A stretch of 9,669 bases of DNA from Bacteroidales bacterium UBA1219. GTDB lineage: Bacteria > Bacteroidota > Bacteroidia > Bacteroidales > P3. A program made the position numbers and the translations under genes. A model generated the notes under the pieces. The model saw nothing but the letters and a program-made list of their open reading frames with translations. It did not search any database and was not told the origin of the DNA. Numbering within the stretch: the first letter of the stretch is position 1; each line of letters starts with the position of its first letter. The stretch lies in the NCBI GenBank assembly GCA_002309295.1, contig DBXF01000077.1, forward strand, positions 1 through 9,669, written 5' to 3'. This document shows, one piece after another, positions 1 through 5,110 of this stretch.

Positions 1-89
1 CGGAACACCACCACGGTGTCGTCGAAAGGCATGTCCTCGGTAACGAACGGCAACGCAAGGCAGTGTAAACGGAATTGTTCTATATCCAT
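1..89 (-). CDS. MmcQ/YjbR-family protein, N-terminal fragment
   Basis: Only the first 29 codons are inside the window; the gene continues past the left edge. The visible N terminus (MDIEQFRLHC, then LPFVTEDMPFDD) matches the start expected of the MmcQ/YjbR family. These are small (about 115-120 residues) single-domain proteins with a double-wing-like DNA-binding fold and no established cellular role. The diagnostic pattern is a short helix, then L-P-x-V-T-E-D-x-P-F-D. The ATG at 89-87 is the natural start, because the DNA upstream is AT-rich and non-coding. The gene lies downstream of the EFR1-type ferredoxin gene on the same strand, but the 195-bp spacer between them argues against tight coupling. 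The family call rests on a short stretch, so it is good but not certain. Confidence 0.75.
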   Translation of the reverse strand, partial: MDIEQFRLHCLALPFVTEDMPFDDTVVVF

Positions 90-103
90 AATCGATTATT
101 TTT

Positions 104-255
104 AACACGAATTACCTATTTTATATAAACACGAATTGCCATATAATTATCCATTAATTTTTCAAGCATTTTTATACAAACATGAATTACCATGTAATTA
201 TCCATTAATTTTTGAACTACAGCAATTTATGATTAATTTTTGGCAATTACATGTA
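104..255. repeat. AT-rich spacer with ~51-bp-period direct repeats
   Basis: Two 39-bp direct copies (127-165 and 178-216) match at 35 of 39 positions by eye and share the core TAATTATCCATTAATTTTT. A partial copy of their first part begins at 104 (AACACGAATTACC). A partial copy of their later parts lies at about 231-255 (ATTAATTTTTGG, then AATTACATGTAA with one base deleted). The array fills most of the gap between the ferredoxin gene and the MmcQ/YjbR gene. No coding potential or clear promoter box was seen in it. Its function is unknown. Confidence 0.7.
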
Positions 256-284
256 AAAAATCTTTTTCGTGTTTTTAGATGTTT

Positions 285-1043
285 CTATTGCTCGGGGTAA
301 TGGTACTGGCCTTTGCCGCGGGTCTTTTTGCCGAACTGCACGGCGTTTTTCGGGCAATAGTGGTAGCAGGCGTCGCAGTTGGTGCAGTTGCCGTTCCAAC
401 GCGGACGGCCGTTTTCCATAGTTATGTTGTGCAAAGGACACACGCTGGCGCATTTGCCACACGAGATGCAGTCGTCGGTGCTGAAGAAAGGTTTGTCAGT
501 CACCCAGCGGTAGAAACCCTTGCCTATGACGTTGGTCTTGAACCGCGGGAAAAGTCCTTTCAGCAGACCTTCGCCCCCACTGCGACTGGCGATGGCTGCG
601 GCCACCTCGGGCAGATGTTTACGGGCACGTGCCAGCTTACGTTGCTCCACACGTTTGGAGTCCACCGTCATGCCCGCCATATTCACGTAGATGTTGGGCA
701 TCACGAAACAGAACGAGGCGTCGAGATCGAGTCCGGCTTTCTGCAGGTCGGAGCGGAACACCCGCTCCGCCATTCCGGCGTTGTCGCCGCAGGTAACGGC
801 CACCCACACGTATGTAGCATTGCCGCCGATACGCAGCCGGCTCACGAAATCGGACACCAGATGTGGCGGTCGCCACGAGTAGATGGGAAAGACGAATCCC
901 ACGCTCTCCCCTTCCGCCACCGCATATTCGTAGCTGCCCGAGCGTTCGGCGTCGGGGATGAACACAAGACTTTCGCCCAGAGCGTCGGCCAATCCCTTGG
1001 CCACAAAACGGCTGTTGCCGCATCCCGAAAAATAGAATATCAT
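285..1043 (-). CDS. EFR1-type ferrodoxin (flavodoxin-like + 2[4Fe-4S])
   Basis: This is a 252-residue predicted cytoplasmic electron-transfer protein. Residues 1-~150 are flavodoxin-like: the N-terminal MIFYFSGCGNSRFVAKGLAD holds the FMN phosphate-binding loop, and VGFVFPIYSWRPP (about 48-60) is the second flavin-contacting loop. The C-terminal part carries two classical 4Fe-4S motifs, CISCGKCASVCP (Cys192, 195, 198, 202) and CTNCDACYHYCP (Cys220, 223, 226, 230). This order and length fit the EFR1 family common in anaerobic Firmicutes and Bacteroidota. Such proteins are presumed to pass electrons between flavin and ferredoxin-type carriers, and the physiological partner is unknown. The ATG at 1043 begins immediately with the flavodoxin strand, and a Bacteroides-type -7 box lies about 20 bp upstream. 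A long open frame on the opposite strand is only its mirror. No partner redox gene is adjacent, so the substrate cannot be inferred. Confidence 0.9.
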   Translation of the reverse strand: MIFYFSGCGNSRFVAKGLADALGESLVFIPDAERSGSYEYAVAEGESVGFVFPIYSWRPPHLVSDFVSRLRIGGNATYVWVAVTCGDNAGMAERVFRSDLQKAGLDLDASFCFVMPNIYVNMAGMTVDSKRVEQRKLARARKHLPEVAAAIASRSGGEGLLKGLFPRFKTNVIGKGFYRWVTDKPFFSTDDCISCGKCASVCPLHNITMENGRPRWNGNCTNCDACYHYCPKNAVQFGKKTRGKGQYHYPEQ

Positions 1044-1063
1044 ATTGTATGTATTTTTTTTTG

Positions 1064-1071
1064 CAAAGATA
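1064..1071 (-). promoter_or_regulatory. Bacteroidota -7 box for the ferredoxin gene
   Basis: Read on the minus strand this is TATCTTTG, matching the Bacteroidota -7 consensus TAnnTTTG. It lies 20 bp upstream of the ATG at 1043, giving a very short 5' leader. No convincing -33 TTTG element was found at the usual spacing, so the call rests on the -7 box and its position. Confidence 0.55.
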
Positions 1072-1189
1072 AGATTTTTTTTATTGGTGTCCGATTAAAA
1101 GTTCAATAGACTTTATAACTCTCAGTAAAGCAATATATTGAGCAAATTGGCGAGGACGAGGAGTTATGGTTTTAAGTGTTTATCTTCTG

Positions 1190-1610
1190 TTTCTTTTGTC
1201 TTGAAACAAAAGAAAAGAAGCAAAAGAAAAATTCAAGGCTGTGAAAAAAAAACTAAAAAACGTCTGCGTTCCGCTAAAGTCGTCAAACTCGCACTTTTGT
1301 CGTAGTTCTCGGCATAAATCAAATTTCACTCCTAAATTCGTTTTTCAAACGTTTGTCGTTTCTATGCTCAAACACTGACGCCTTTTTAACGCTGCTCTCC
1401 GACGTTTTTCTTAACGCTTTTTTTTCAATGCCTTCGGGCTACCGCACTTGGGGTTAGATTCGACTTTTCTAAACCTAACGATTTTCGCAGAAAATCGAAT
1501 GCGCGGTGGGCCGAACAGTTACCCGGGAAGCGTGGGCAAATGCGCGCTGGATAGGGATTAACTGTTCTTGAACTTTTTTCTTTCTTTTTTCTTTCAAGAG
1601 AAAAAAGAAA
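1190..1610. repeat. 421-bp non-coding element with hairpin terminal inverted repeats
   Basis: The left end (1190-1215) is a perfect 10-bp hairpin with loop CTTGAA. The right end (1581-1610) is a perfect 12-bp hairpin with loop TTCAAG, the reverse complement of the left loop. The similarity continues inward, so 1190-1237 and 1567-1610 form imperfect terminal inverted repeats of about 45 bp. Inside, 1255-1285 and 1376-1409 form a second imperfect inverted pair (AAAAACGTC... against ...GACGTTTTT), and 1479-1497 is an 8-bp hairpin with loop GCA. Short frames across it look like chance readings of A/T tracts. I recall similar sequence dispersed between genes in Bacteroidota genomes, but could not check. 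It may be a MITE-like element or a structured RNA. The flanks 1044-1189 and 1611-1675 show only the ferredoxin -7 box. Confidence 0.7.
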
Positions 1611-1675
1611 TACAAAGGGGAAACACAATCGTGAACCGAGACCGTTTCTTACATAACAGCGATATATATTCTTCT

Positions 1676-2290
1676 CTACCTATCCGTCAAATACTTAAAA
1701 CTGTCGATATTGGTGATTCCCATTTCTGTCAAGGCGGCGATGGTTTTGGCGGTGTCGGCTTCGGTGTTGTAGCCCTCTATCAGCGGCACACGCACCATAA
1801 TGCGTCGCGGGCCGACGGCGGAAAGCAAAAACCGCAGGTTGTCCCACGCACGACCGCTCTCTTGCCCGGTGTAGGCACGGTATATATCCAAGTTACTCTC
1901 TTTTATATCCACAATAAAGTCGCCTACCACAGGGACCACGGCTTTTACGGCCTCCTGCGGAACGTTGAGCGAACTCTCCACGGTGATGTTCCAGCTTTTG
2001 CCGCACAGTTCCTTGAACTCGACAATGAAATCGCTGTGCAGCAAGGGCTCGCCACCGCCGAAACACACACCTCCGCCAGTGGCTATGAAATAAAGGTTGT
2101 CGATGCTCAGATATTTGAACAGCTGATCGGGGGTGTAGGCGGGCAGCCCCTCGGCCGACTCGAGGCAACGGCGGTTGAGACAATACTTGCAACGGAGCGG
2201 ACAGCCGTGGAAAGCTGCGAGGGTTGTCACTCCCCTGCCGTCAGCGCCCAGCCGGTGACGGTCGATGCCGATAAAAGGAACTGAATCCAT
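1676..2290 (-). CDS. PflA-like radical SAM protein
   Basis: This 204-residue radical SAM protein resembles glycyl-radical-enzyme (pyruvate formate-lyase type) activases. The cluster motif is CPLRCKYC (Cys30, 34, 37; CxxxCxxC), preceded by the typical short N-terminal strand with GID and followed by the SAM-binding segment TGGGVCFGGGEPLLH (about 71-85; the GGEP motif is at 79-82). FIVDIKESN (125-133) corresponds to the D-x-K strand of activases, and VRVPLIEGYN (166-175) to their V-P-x-I-x-G-x-N strand. No auxiliary ferredoxin insert is present, so it is the minimal activase form. The ATG at 2290 follows a 116-bp spacer with no promoter box, so it is probably transcribed with the three paralogues upstream. 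No glycyl-radical enzyme is encoded in the window, so the target is unknown. It may activate a distant enzyme or act on a neighbouring product. Confidence 0.82.
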   Translation of the reverse strand: MDSVPFIGIDRHRLGADGRGVTTLAAFHGCPLRCKYCLNRRCLESAEGLPAYTPDQLFKYLSIDNLYFIATGGGVCFGGGEPLLHSDFIVEFKELCGKSWNITVESSLNVPQEAVKAVVPVVGDFIVDIKESNLDIYRAYTGQESGRAWDNLRFLLSAVGPRRIMVRVPLIEGYNTEADTAKTIAALTEMGITNIDSFKYLTDR

Positions 2291-2293
2291 ACG

Positions 2294-2389
2294 AGTTGAA
2301 AGTTTATAGTTGAAAGTTGAAATTTTTTCTATATTTTTGACTTTTGACCTTTGACTTTTGACTTAATCGGTGGCTGAGCCTGCCGAAGC
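2294..2389. repeat. Spacer repeat copy 1 (heptamer-rich, 96 bp)
   Basis: This is a near-identical direct copy of 3850-3938. It starts with four AGTTGAA-type heptamers (2294-2321) and continues with TTTTTTCTATATT. It then has four TTTTGAC/CTTTGAC heptamers in tandem (2335-2362) and ends in a GGTGGCTGAGCCTGCCGAAGC segment. The 7-bp length difference from the other copy is exactly one TTTTGAC unit. It separates paralogue 3 from the radical SAM gene and contains no -7 promoter box on the minus strand. Confidence 0.85.
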
Positions 2390-2406
2390 GCCGCCCTGTT
2401 CCGAAA

Positions 2407-3096
2407 TTATTTTGCTATCACTTTTACGCCATCATATTCAATAGTTTGTGTTGATCCATAAGGATTTTTATCAATAAGTGGATACTTTCGTCCTGTAACA
2501 ACAACTCCAGGGGTTATTATTCTTGTTGGATCATATTCTATAAAAACATCATCAATTTCCACAACCGACTTCACATCTTCAATTTTCAGCTGTTTCAAAA
2601 CGTCTTTATAACCCAAAGACATCGTTTTAAGTTCATATTCTCCAGGGTTGAGAAACATACTGTATCTTCCTTCCATATTTGTGGCAGCACCACCAATCAT
2701 CTTACCATCTTTATTCACTGTCACATTAACAAACGGCTCCGGCTCTTTAGTTTTGGAGTTCTTAACCACTCCGGTAACGTGCACTTTGCCAACTGTGTCG
2801 GGAATCTCGGTGGCAAGGGGCTTGAGCGGGATGGTGTCGGCAACGTTCTGCGCCTTCACTCCCGTGCTAACGGCAAGTCCCAGCGCCACGCCAGCCACCA
2901 CGGCAGCCTTCCCCATACGCAAGCGGCGCGAGAGGGCGTCCTCGAGATAGCGCACCTCGGCATCGCAACGGGGACAGGTGCCGCAGCACTCGCCACGGTA
3001 GGTGCATTCCTCGGTCTCCAAAGGGATACCGTTCTCCTCGGCAATCCGCCGACGCAACGCCTTCAGCTCATTGCATATATGACGACCAGTTTCCAT
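2407..3096 (-). CDS. Membrane-anchored Cys-motif/carboxypeptidase-regulatory-like protein, paralogue 3
   Basis: This 229-residue protein is the last of three tandem paralogues in transcription order. Residues 1-60 form a charged helical head with a Cys motif, CTYRGECCGTCPRC (Cys31, 37, 38, 41, 44), which could bind zinc or an Fe-S cluster. RRLRMGK precedes a hydrophobic segment (about 62-80) ending in STGVKAQ, so the head should be cytoplasmic and the rest periplasmic. Residues about 105-170 (VTGVVKNSKTKEPEPFVNVTV, GAATNMEGRY, PGEYELK) fit a carboxypeptidase-regulatory-like beta-sandwich. The tail DKNPYGSTQTIEYDGVKVI is shared with the other paralogues. Up to residue 143 it differs from paralogue 1 at only about seven positions; beyond that the two diverge strongly. 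The 3' part is visibly AT-richer than the head. Whether the hydrophobic segment is cleaved after AQ or stays as an anchor is unclear. Function unknown. Confidence 0.8.
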   Translation of the reverse strand: METGRHICNELKALRRRIAEENGIPLETEECTYRGECCGTCPRCDAEVRYLEDALSRRLRMGKAAVVAGVALGLAVSTGVKAQNVADTIPLKPLATEIPDTVGKVHVTGVVKNSKTKEPEPFVNVTVNKDGKMIGGAATNMEGRYSMFLNPGEYELKTMSLGYKDVLKQLKIEDVKSVVEIDDVFIEYDPTRIITPGVVVTGRKYPLIDKNPYGSTQTIEYDGVKVIAK

Positions 3097-3147
3097 AATT
3101 GAAAGTTGAAAATTGAAATGTTTAATTGTTTAGTTGTTTGATTTTCA
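3097..3147. repeat. Short spacer with TTGAA heptamers
   Basis: Between paralogues 2 and 3 lie AATTGAA, AGTTGAA and AATTGAA in tandem (3097-3117), followed by TTTAATTG/TTTAGTTG near-repeats. This resembles the heptamer block of the two longer spacer copies but lacks their TTTTGAC block. No promoter box is visible on the minus strand, which supports read-through transcription. Confidence 0.6.
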
Positions 3148-3846
3148 TTATTTTGCTATCACTTTTACTCCGTCGTATTCGATATGACCTTTTGGCCCGT
3201 TTGGGTCTTTGTCAATCAATATTGGTCTCTTGGGTTCAGCATCTCCTTTTATTACAACAGGAAGCAACCCCATAACAGCTTCTTCCAAATAGATCTCATC
3301 AACTAAAACACCGCCTTCATCGCCCTCGCCAATAGTTCTCAAAAACTCCATCTCTCTAAAACCGATACCTGAGATTCTAAACTTATATTCACCTTTTGGA
3401 ATATATAGAACATACTTTCCTTCAAAATTCGTGGCAGCGCCACCAATCATCTCACCATCTTTATTTACTGTCACATTTACAAACGGCTCAGGTTGTTTGG
3501 TTTTGGAATTCAGAACCACTCCTGTAACACGCACTTTGCCAACGGTGTCGGGGATTTCGGTGGCAAGGGGTTTTAGGGGGATGGTGCCGGTAACGTTCTG
3601 CGCCTTAACTCCCGTGCTAACGGCAAGTCCCAGCGCCACGCCCGCAACCATGGCGGCCTTGCCCATACGCAGACGGCGCGACAGAGCGTCCTCGAGATAC
3701 CGCACCTCGGCATCGCAACGGGGACAGGTGCCGCAGCACTCGCCACGGTAGGTGCATTCCTCGGTCTCCAAAGGGATACCGTTCTCCTCGGCAATGCGGC
3801 GGCGCAATGCCTTGAGTTCGTTGCAAATATCCTTACCCTTATTCAT
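3148..3846 (-). CDS. Membrane-anchored Cys-motif/carboxypeptidase-regulatory-like protein, paralogue 2
   Basis: This 232-residue middle paralogue has the same plan as its neighbours. It has a head with Cys31, 37, 38, 41 and 44, a basic stretch, a membrane segment (about 62-80) ending in KAQ, a carboxypeptidase-regulatory-like domain from about 105, and the tail DKDPNGPKGHIEYDGVKVI. Its first six residues (MNKGKD) differ from the MENGRH/METGRH of the other two, and so does the DNA of its first ~50 coding bases. The DNA that follows is nearly identical to theirs. From residue 146 on it has its own module (VLYIPKGEYKFRISGIGF, then LRTIGEGDEGG). Its regulatory-domain DNA is closer to paralogue 1 than to 3, while paralogues 1 and 3 match best at their 5' ends, a mosaic pattern. 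The ATG at 3846 directly follows the duplicated spacer. Function unknown. Confidence 0.8.
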   Translation of the reverse strand: MNKGKDICNELKALRRRIAEENGIPLETEECTYRGECCGTCPRCDAEVRYLEDALSRRLRMGKAAMVAGVALGLAVSTGVKAQNVTGTIPLKPLATEIPDTVGKVRVTGVVLNSKTKQPEPFVNVTVNKDGEMIGGAATNFEGKYVLYIPKGEYKFRISGIGFREMEFLRTIGEGDEGGVLVDEIYLEEAVMGLLPVVIKGDAEPKRPILIDKDPNGPKGHIEYDGVKVIAK

Positions 3847-3849
3847 AAC

Positions 3850-3938
3850 AGTTGAAAGTTTATAGTTGAAAGTTGATATTTTTTCTATATTTTTGACTTT
3901 TGACCTTTGACTTAATCGGTGGCTGAACTTGCCGAAGC
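3850..3938. repeat. Spacer repeat copy 2 (heptamer-rich, 89 bp)
   Basis: This is the partner of 2294-2389. It has four AGTTGAA-type heptamers (3850-3877), then TTTTTTCTATATT, three TTTTGAC/CTTTGAC units (3891-3911) where the other copy has four, and a GGTGGCTGAACTTGCCGAAGC end. In this copy GTGGCT (3919-3924) and AGCCAC (3936-3941) can form a 6-bp hairpin just after paralogue 1. There is no following T tract on the minus strand, so it is not a standard terminator. Confidence 0.85.
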
Positions 3939-3947
3939 CACTGACTA

Positions 3948-4646
3948 CTATCTTACTATCACCTTAACGCCATCATATCTAATTGTTTGTTTCGCTCCAT
4001 AGGGGTCTTTGTCGAAAAGATGGTTGCGTGGTTTTCCTACTATAATAACAGGGACATTCTCCCCCGCATTATCTTCCAAATAAATTTCACCCAATTCCAG
4101 ATTGTCTTTATTCTTCTTGTCGATATTTATCGAAATTTTGGTCCTTCTAAAACCAACTGCACTTACTAAAACCTCGTACTCTCCGAATCCCTTGCTGGGT
4201 GCCAAAATTGTGAATTTTCCTTCCATATTCGTGGCAGCGCCACCAATCATCTCACCATCTTTATTTACTGTCACATTTACAAACGGCTCAGGCTCTTTGG
4301 TTTTGGAGTTAAGAACCACTCCTGTAACACGCACTTTGCCAACGGTGTCGGGGATTTCGGTGGCAAGGGGCTTGAGGGGGGTGGTGTCGGCAACGTTCTG
4401 CGCCTTCACTCCCGTGCTAACGGCAAGTCCCAGCGCCACGCCCGCCACCACGGCGGCCTTGCCCATACGCAGGTGGCGCGAGAGAGCGTCCTCGAGATAC
4501 CGCACCTCGGCATCGCAACGGGGGCAGGTGCCACAGCACTCGCCACGGTAGGTGCATTCCTCGGTCTCCAAAGGGATACCGTTCTCATCGGCTATCCGCC
4601 GACGCAACGCCTTCAGCTCATTGCATATATGACGACCGTTTTCCAT
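3948..4646 (-). CDS. Membrane-anchored Cys-motif/carboxypeptidase-regulatory-like protein, paralogue 1
   Basis: This is the first gene of the probable operon, 232 residues from the ATG at 4646. An in-frame ATG at 4682 would add 12 residues, but it overlaps the -7 box at 4680-4687 and so should lie upstream of the transcript start. Starting at 4646 also gives MENGRHICNE, aligned with METGRHICNE of paralogue 3, and equal length. The Cys head (Cys31, 37, 38, 41, 44), membrane segment (about 62-80, ending KAQ) and regulatory-like domain are as in the others. Its divergent module runs from about 145 (FTILAPSKGFGEYEVLVSA, then the lysine-rich DKKNKDN). The tail is DKDPYGAKQTIRYDGVKVI. The conserved PEPFVNVTVN and TNMEG segments are typical of carboxypeptidase-regulatory-like and TonB-plug-associated domains. 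No outer-membrane barrel gene is adjacent. Function unknown. Confidence 0.8.
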   Translation of the reverse strand: MENGRHICNELKALRRRIADENGIPLETEECTYRGECCGTCPRCDAEVRYLEDALSRHLRMGKAAVVAGVALGLAVSTGVKAQNVADTTPLKPLATEIPDTVGKVRVTGVVLNSKTKEPEPFVNVTVNKDGEMIGGAATNMEGKFTILAPSKGFGEYEVLVSAVGFRRTKISINIDKKNKDNLELGEIYLEDNAGENVPVIIVGKPRNHLFDKDPYGAKQTIRYDGVKVIVR

Positions 4647-4679
4647 AGTTTGCAGTTTTTTTACTTGTTTTTGATTTTG

Positions 4680-4687
4680 CAAAGATA
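4680..4687 (-). promoter_or_regulatory. Bacteroidota -7 box for the paralogue/radical SAM operon
   Basis: The minus strand reads TATCTTTG here, matching TAnnTTTG, followed by a leader of about 33 bp to the ATG at 4646. It rules out the alternative upstream ATG at 4682. No clear -33 TTTG was seen. It is the only recognisable -7 box ahead of the four minus-strand genes ending at 1676. Confidence 0.6.
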
Positions 4688-4697
4688 CGATTTTTTA

Positions 4698-5003
4698 GTG
4701 ATTTGTGAATAGTGAATAGTGATTAGTTTTTTTTGACAAGATGTTTAGAAGCTTCACCTTTCATCATAAAATACAAATTATCAAGCAGTTCCATACTAAA
4801 ATCTCCTAGCCGCAAGCGGCTGAATTTATTCTCCTAGCCCTTCGGGCTGAAATCAAGGGAATCTAATAAAAATAATTTCGCCTTCGGCGAAAACAAATTT
4901 ACAAGATTTACTTAATTTCGTGAGCCGTAGGCGAACAGGAGAAAAAAAGAGATTTATTGACACCTTAACACTTTCACATTACTATTCACCAATCACTAAT
5001 CAC
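4698..5003. repeat. 306-bp element: 23-bp inverted repeats around small palindromes
   Basis: The ends 4698-4720 and 4981-5003 are inverted copies matching at 20 of 23 positions (core GTGAATAGT / ACTATTCAC). Between them are several short perfect hairpins: AGCCGC-AA-GCGGCT (4808-4821), AGCCC-TTC-GGGCT (4836-4848) and TTTCGCC-TTC-GGCGAAA (4876-4892). A degenerate one, GCCGTAGGC flanked by TTCG/CGAA, lies at about 4917-4935. TCTCCT (4802-4807) and AGGAGA (4937-4942) bracket this cluster. No convincing coding region was found. It fills the divergent gap between the paralogue operon and pdxA and could be a mobile palindromic repeat, a transcribed structured RNA or a regulatory region. Confidence 0.6.
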
Positions 5004-5034
5004 TTGCATATATTTAAAAAATTTCGTATATTTG
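5004..5034 (+). promoter_or_regulatory. pdxA-polA promoter (Bacteroidota type)
   Basis: A -7 box TATATTTG (5027-5034) fits TAnnTTTG, and a TTG at 5004-5006 sits 20 bp upstream as a candidate -33 element. The predicted leader to the pdxA ATG at 5111 is about 70 bp. It contains a 6-bp inverted pair (CGGCAA 5054-5059 / TTGCCG 5073-5078) but no recognisable riboswitch. The TTG lies immediately after the right inverted repeat ending at 5003. Confidence 0.65.
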
Positions 5035-5110
5035 CAGATTGGCATTTGGGTTGCGGCAACGCGAAAAACCTTTTGCCGACAATGATATACACGAATAAAA
5101 CCATCGCATT

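Noticed and set aside
279..1109. 276-codon plus-strand open frame across the ferredoxin gene
   Set aside because: It mirrors the minus-strand gene, which has two canonical 4Fe-4S motifs; the plus-strand translation is His/Val/Ala-rich with no recognisable domain.
1581..1610. 12-bp hairpin as a terminator of the radical SAM operon
   Set aside because: The stem is almost entirely A/T and no T tract follows the stem on the minus strand; its mirror at 1190-1215 points to an element end.
1425..1628. 67-codon minus-strand open frame in the repeat element
   Set aside because: Its N terminus is a reading of the terminal A/T tracts (Phe/Lys runs), with no domain; the non-coding symmetry explains the sequence better.
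1568..2284. 238-codon plus-strand open frame
   Set aside because: It is antisense to the radical SAM gene and starts inside the A/T hairpin of the 1190-1610 element; the opposite strand has CxxxCxxC and GGEP motifs.
4647..4682. Twelve-residue N-terminal extension of paralogue 1
   Set aside because: The upstream ATG overlaps the -7 promoter box, and the extension (MQNQKQVKKLQT) has no counterpart in the other two paralogues.
5041..5110. Possible riboswitch or attenuator in the pdxA leader
   Set aside because: Only one 6-bp inverted pair (5054-5059 / 5073-5078) was found, with no T tract and no conserved aptamer core.
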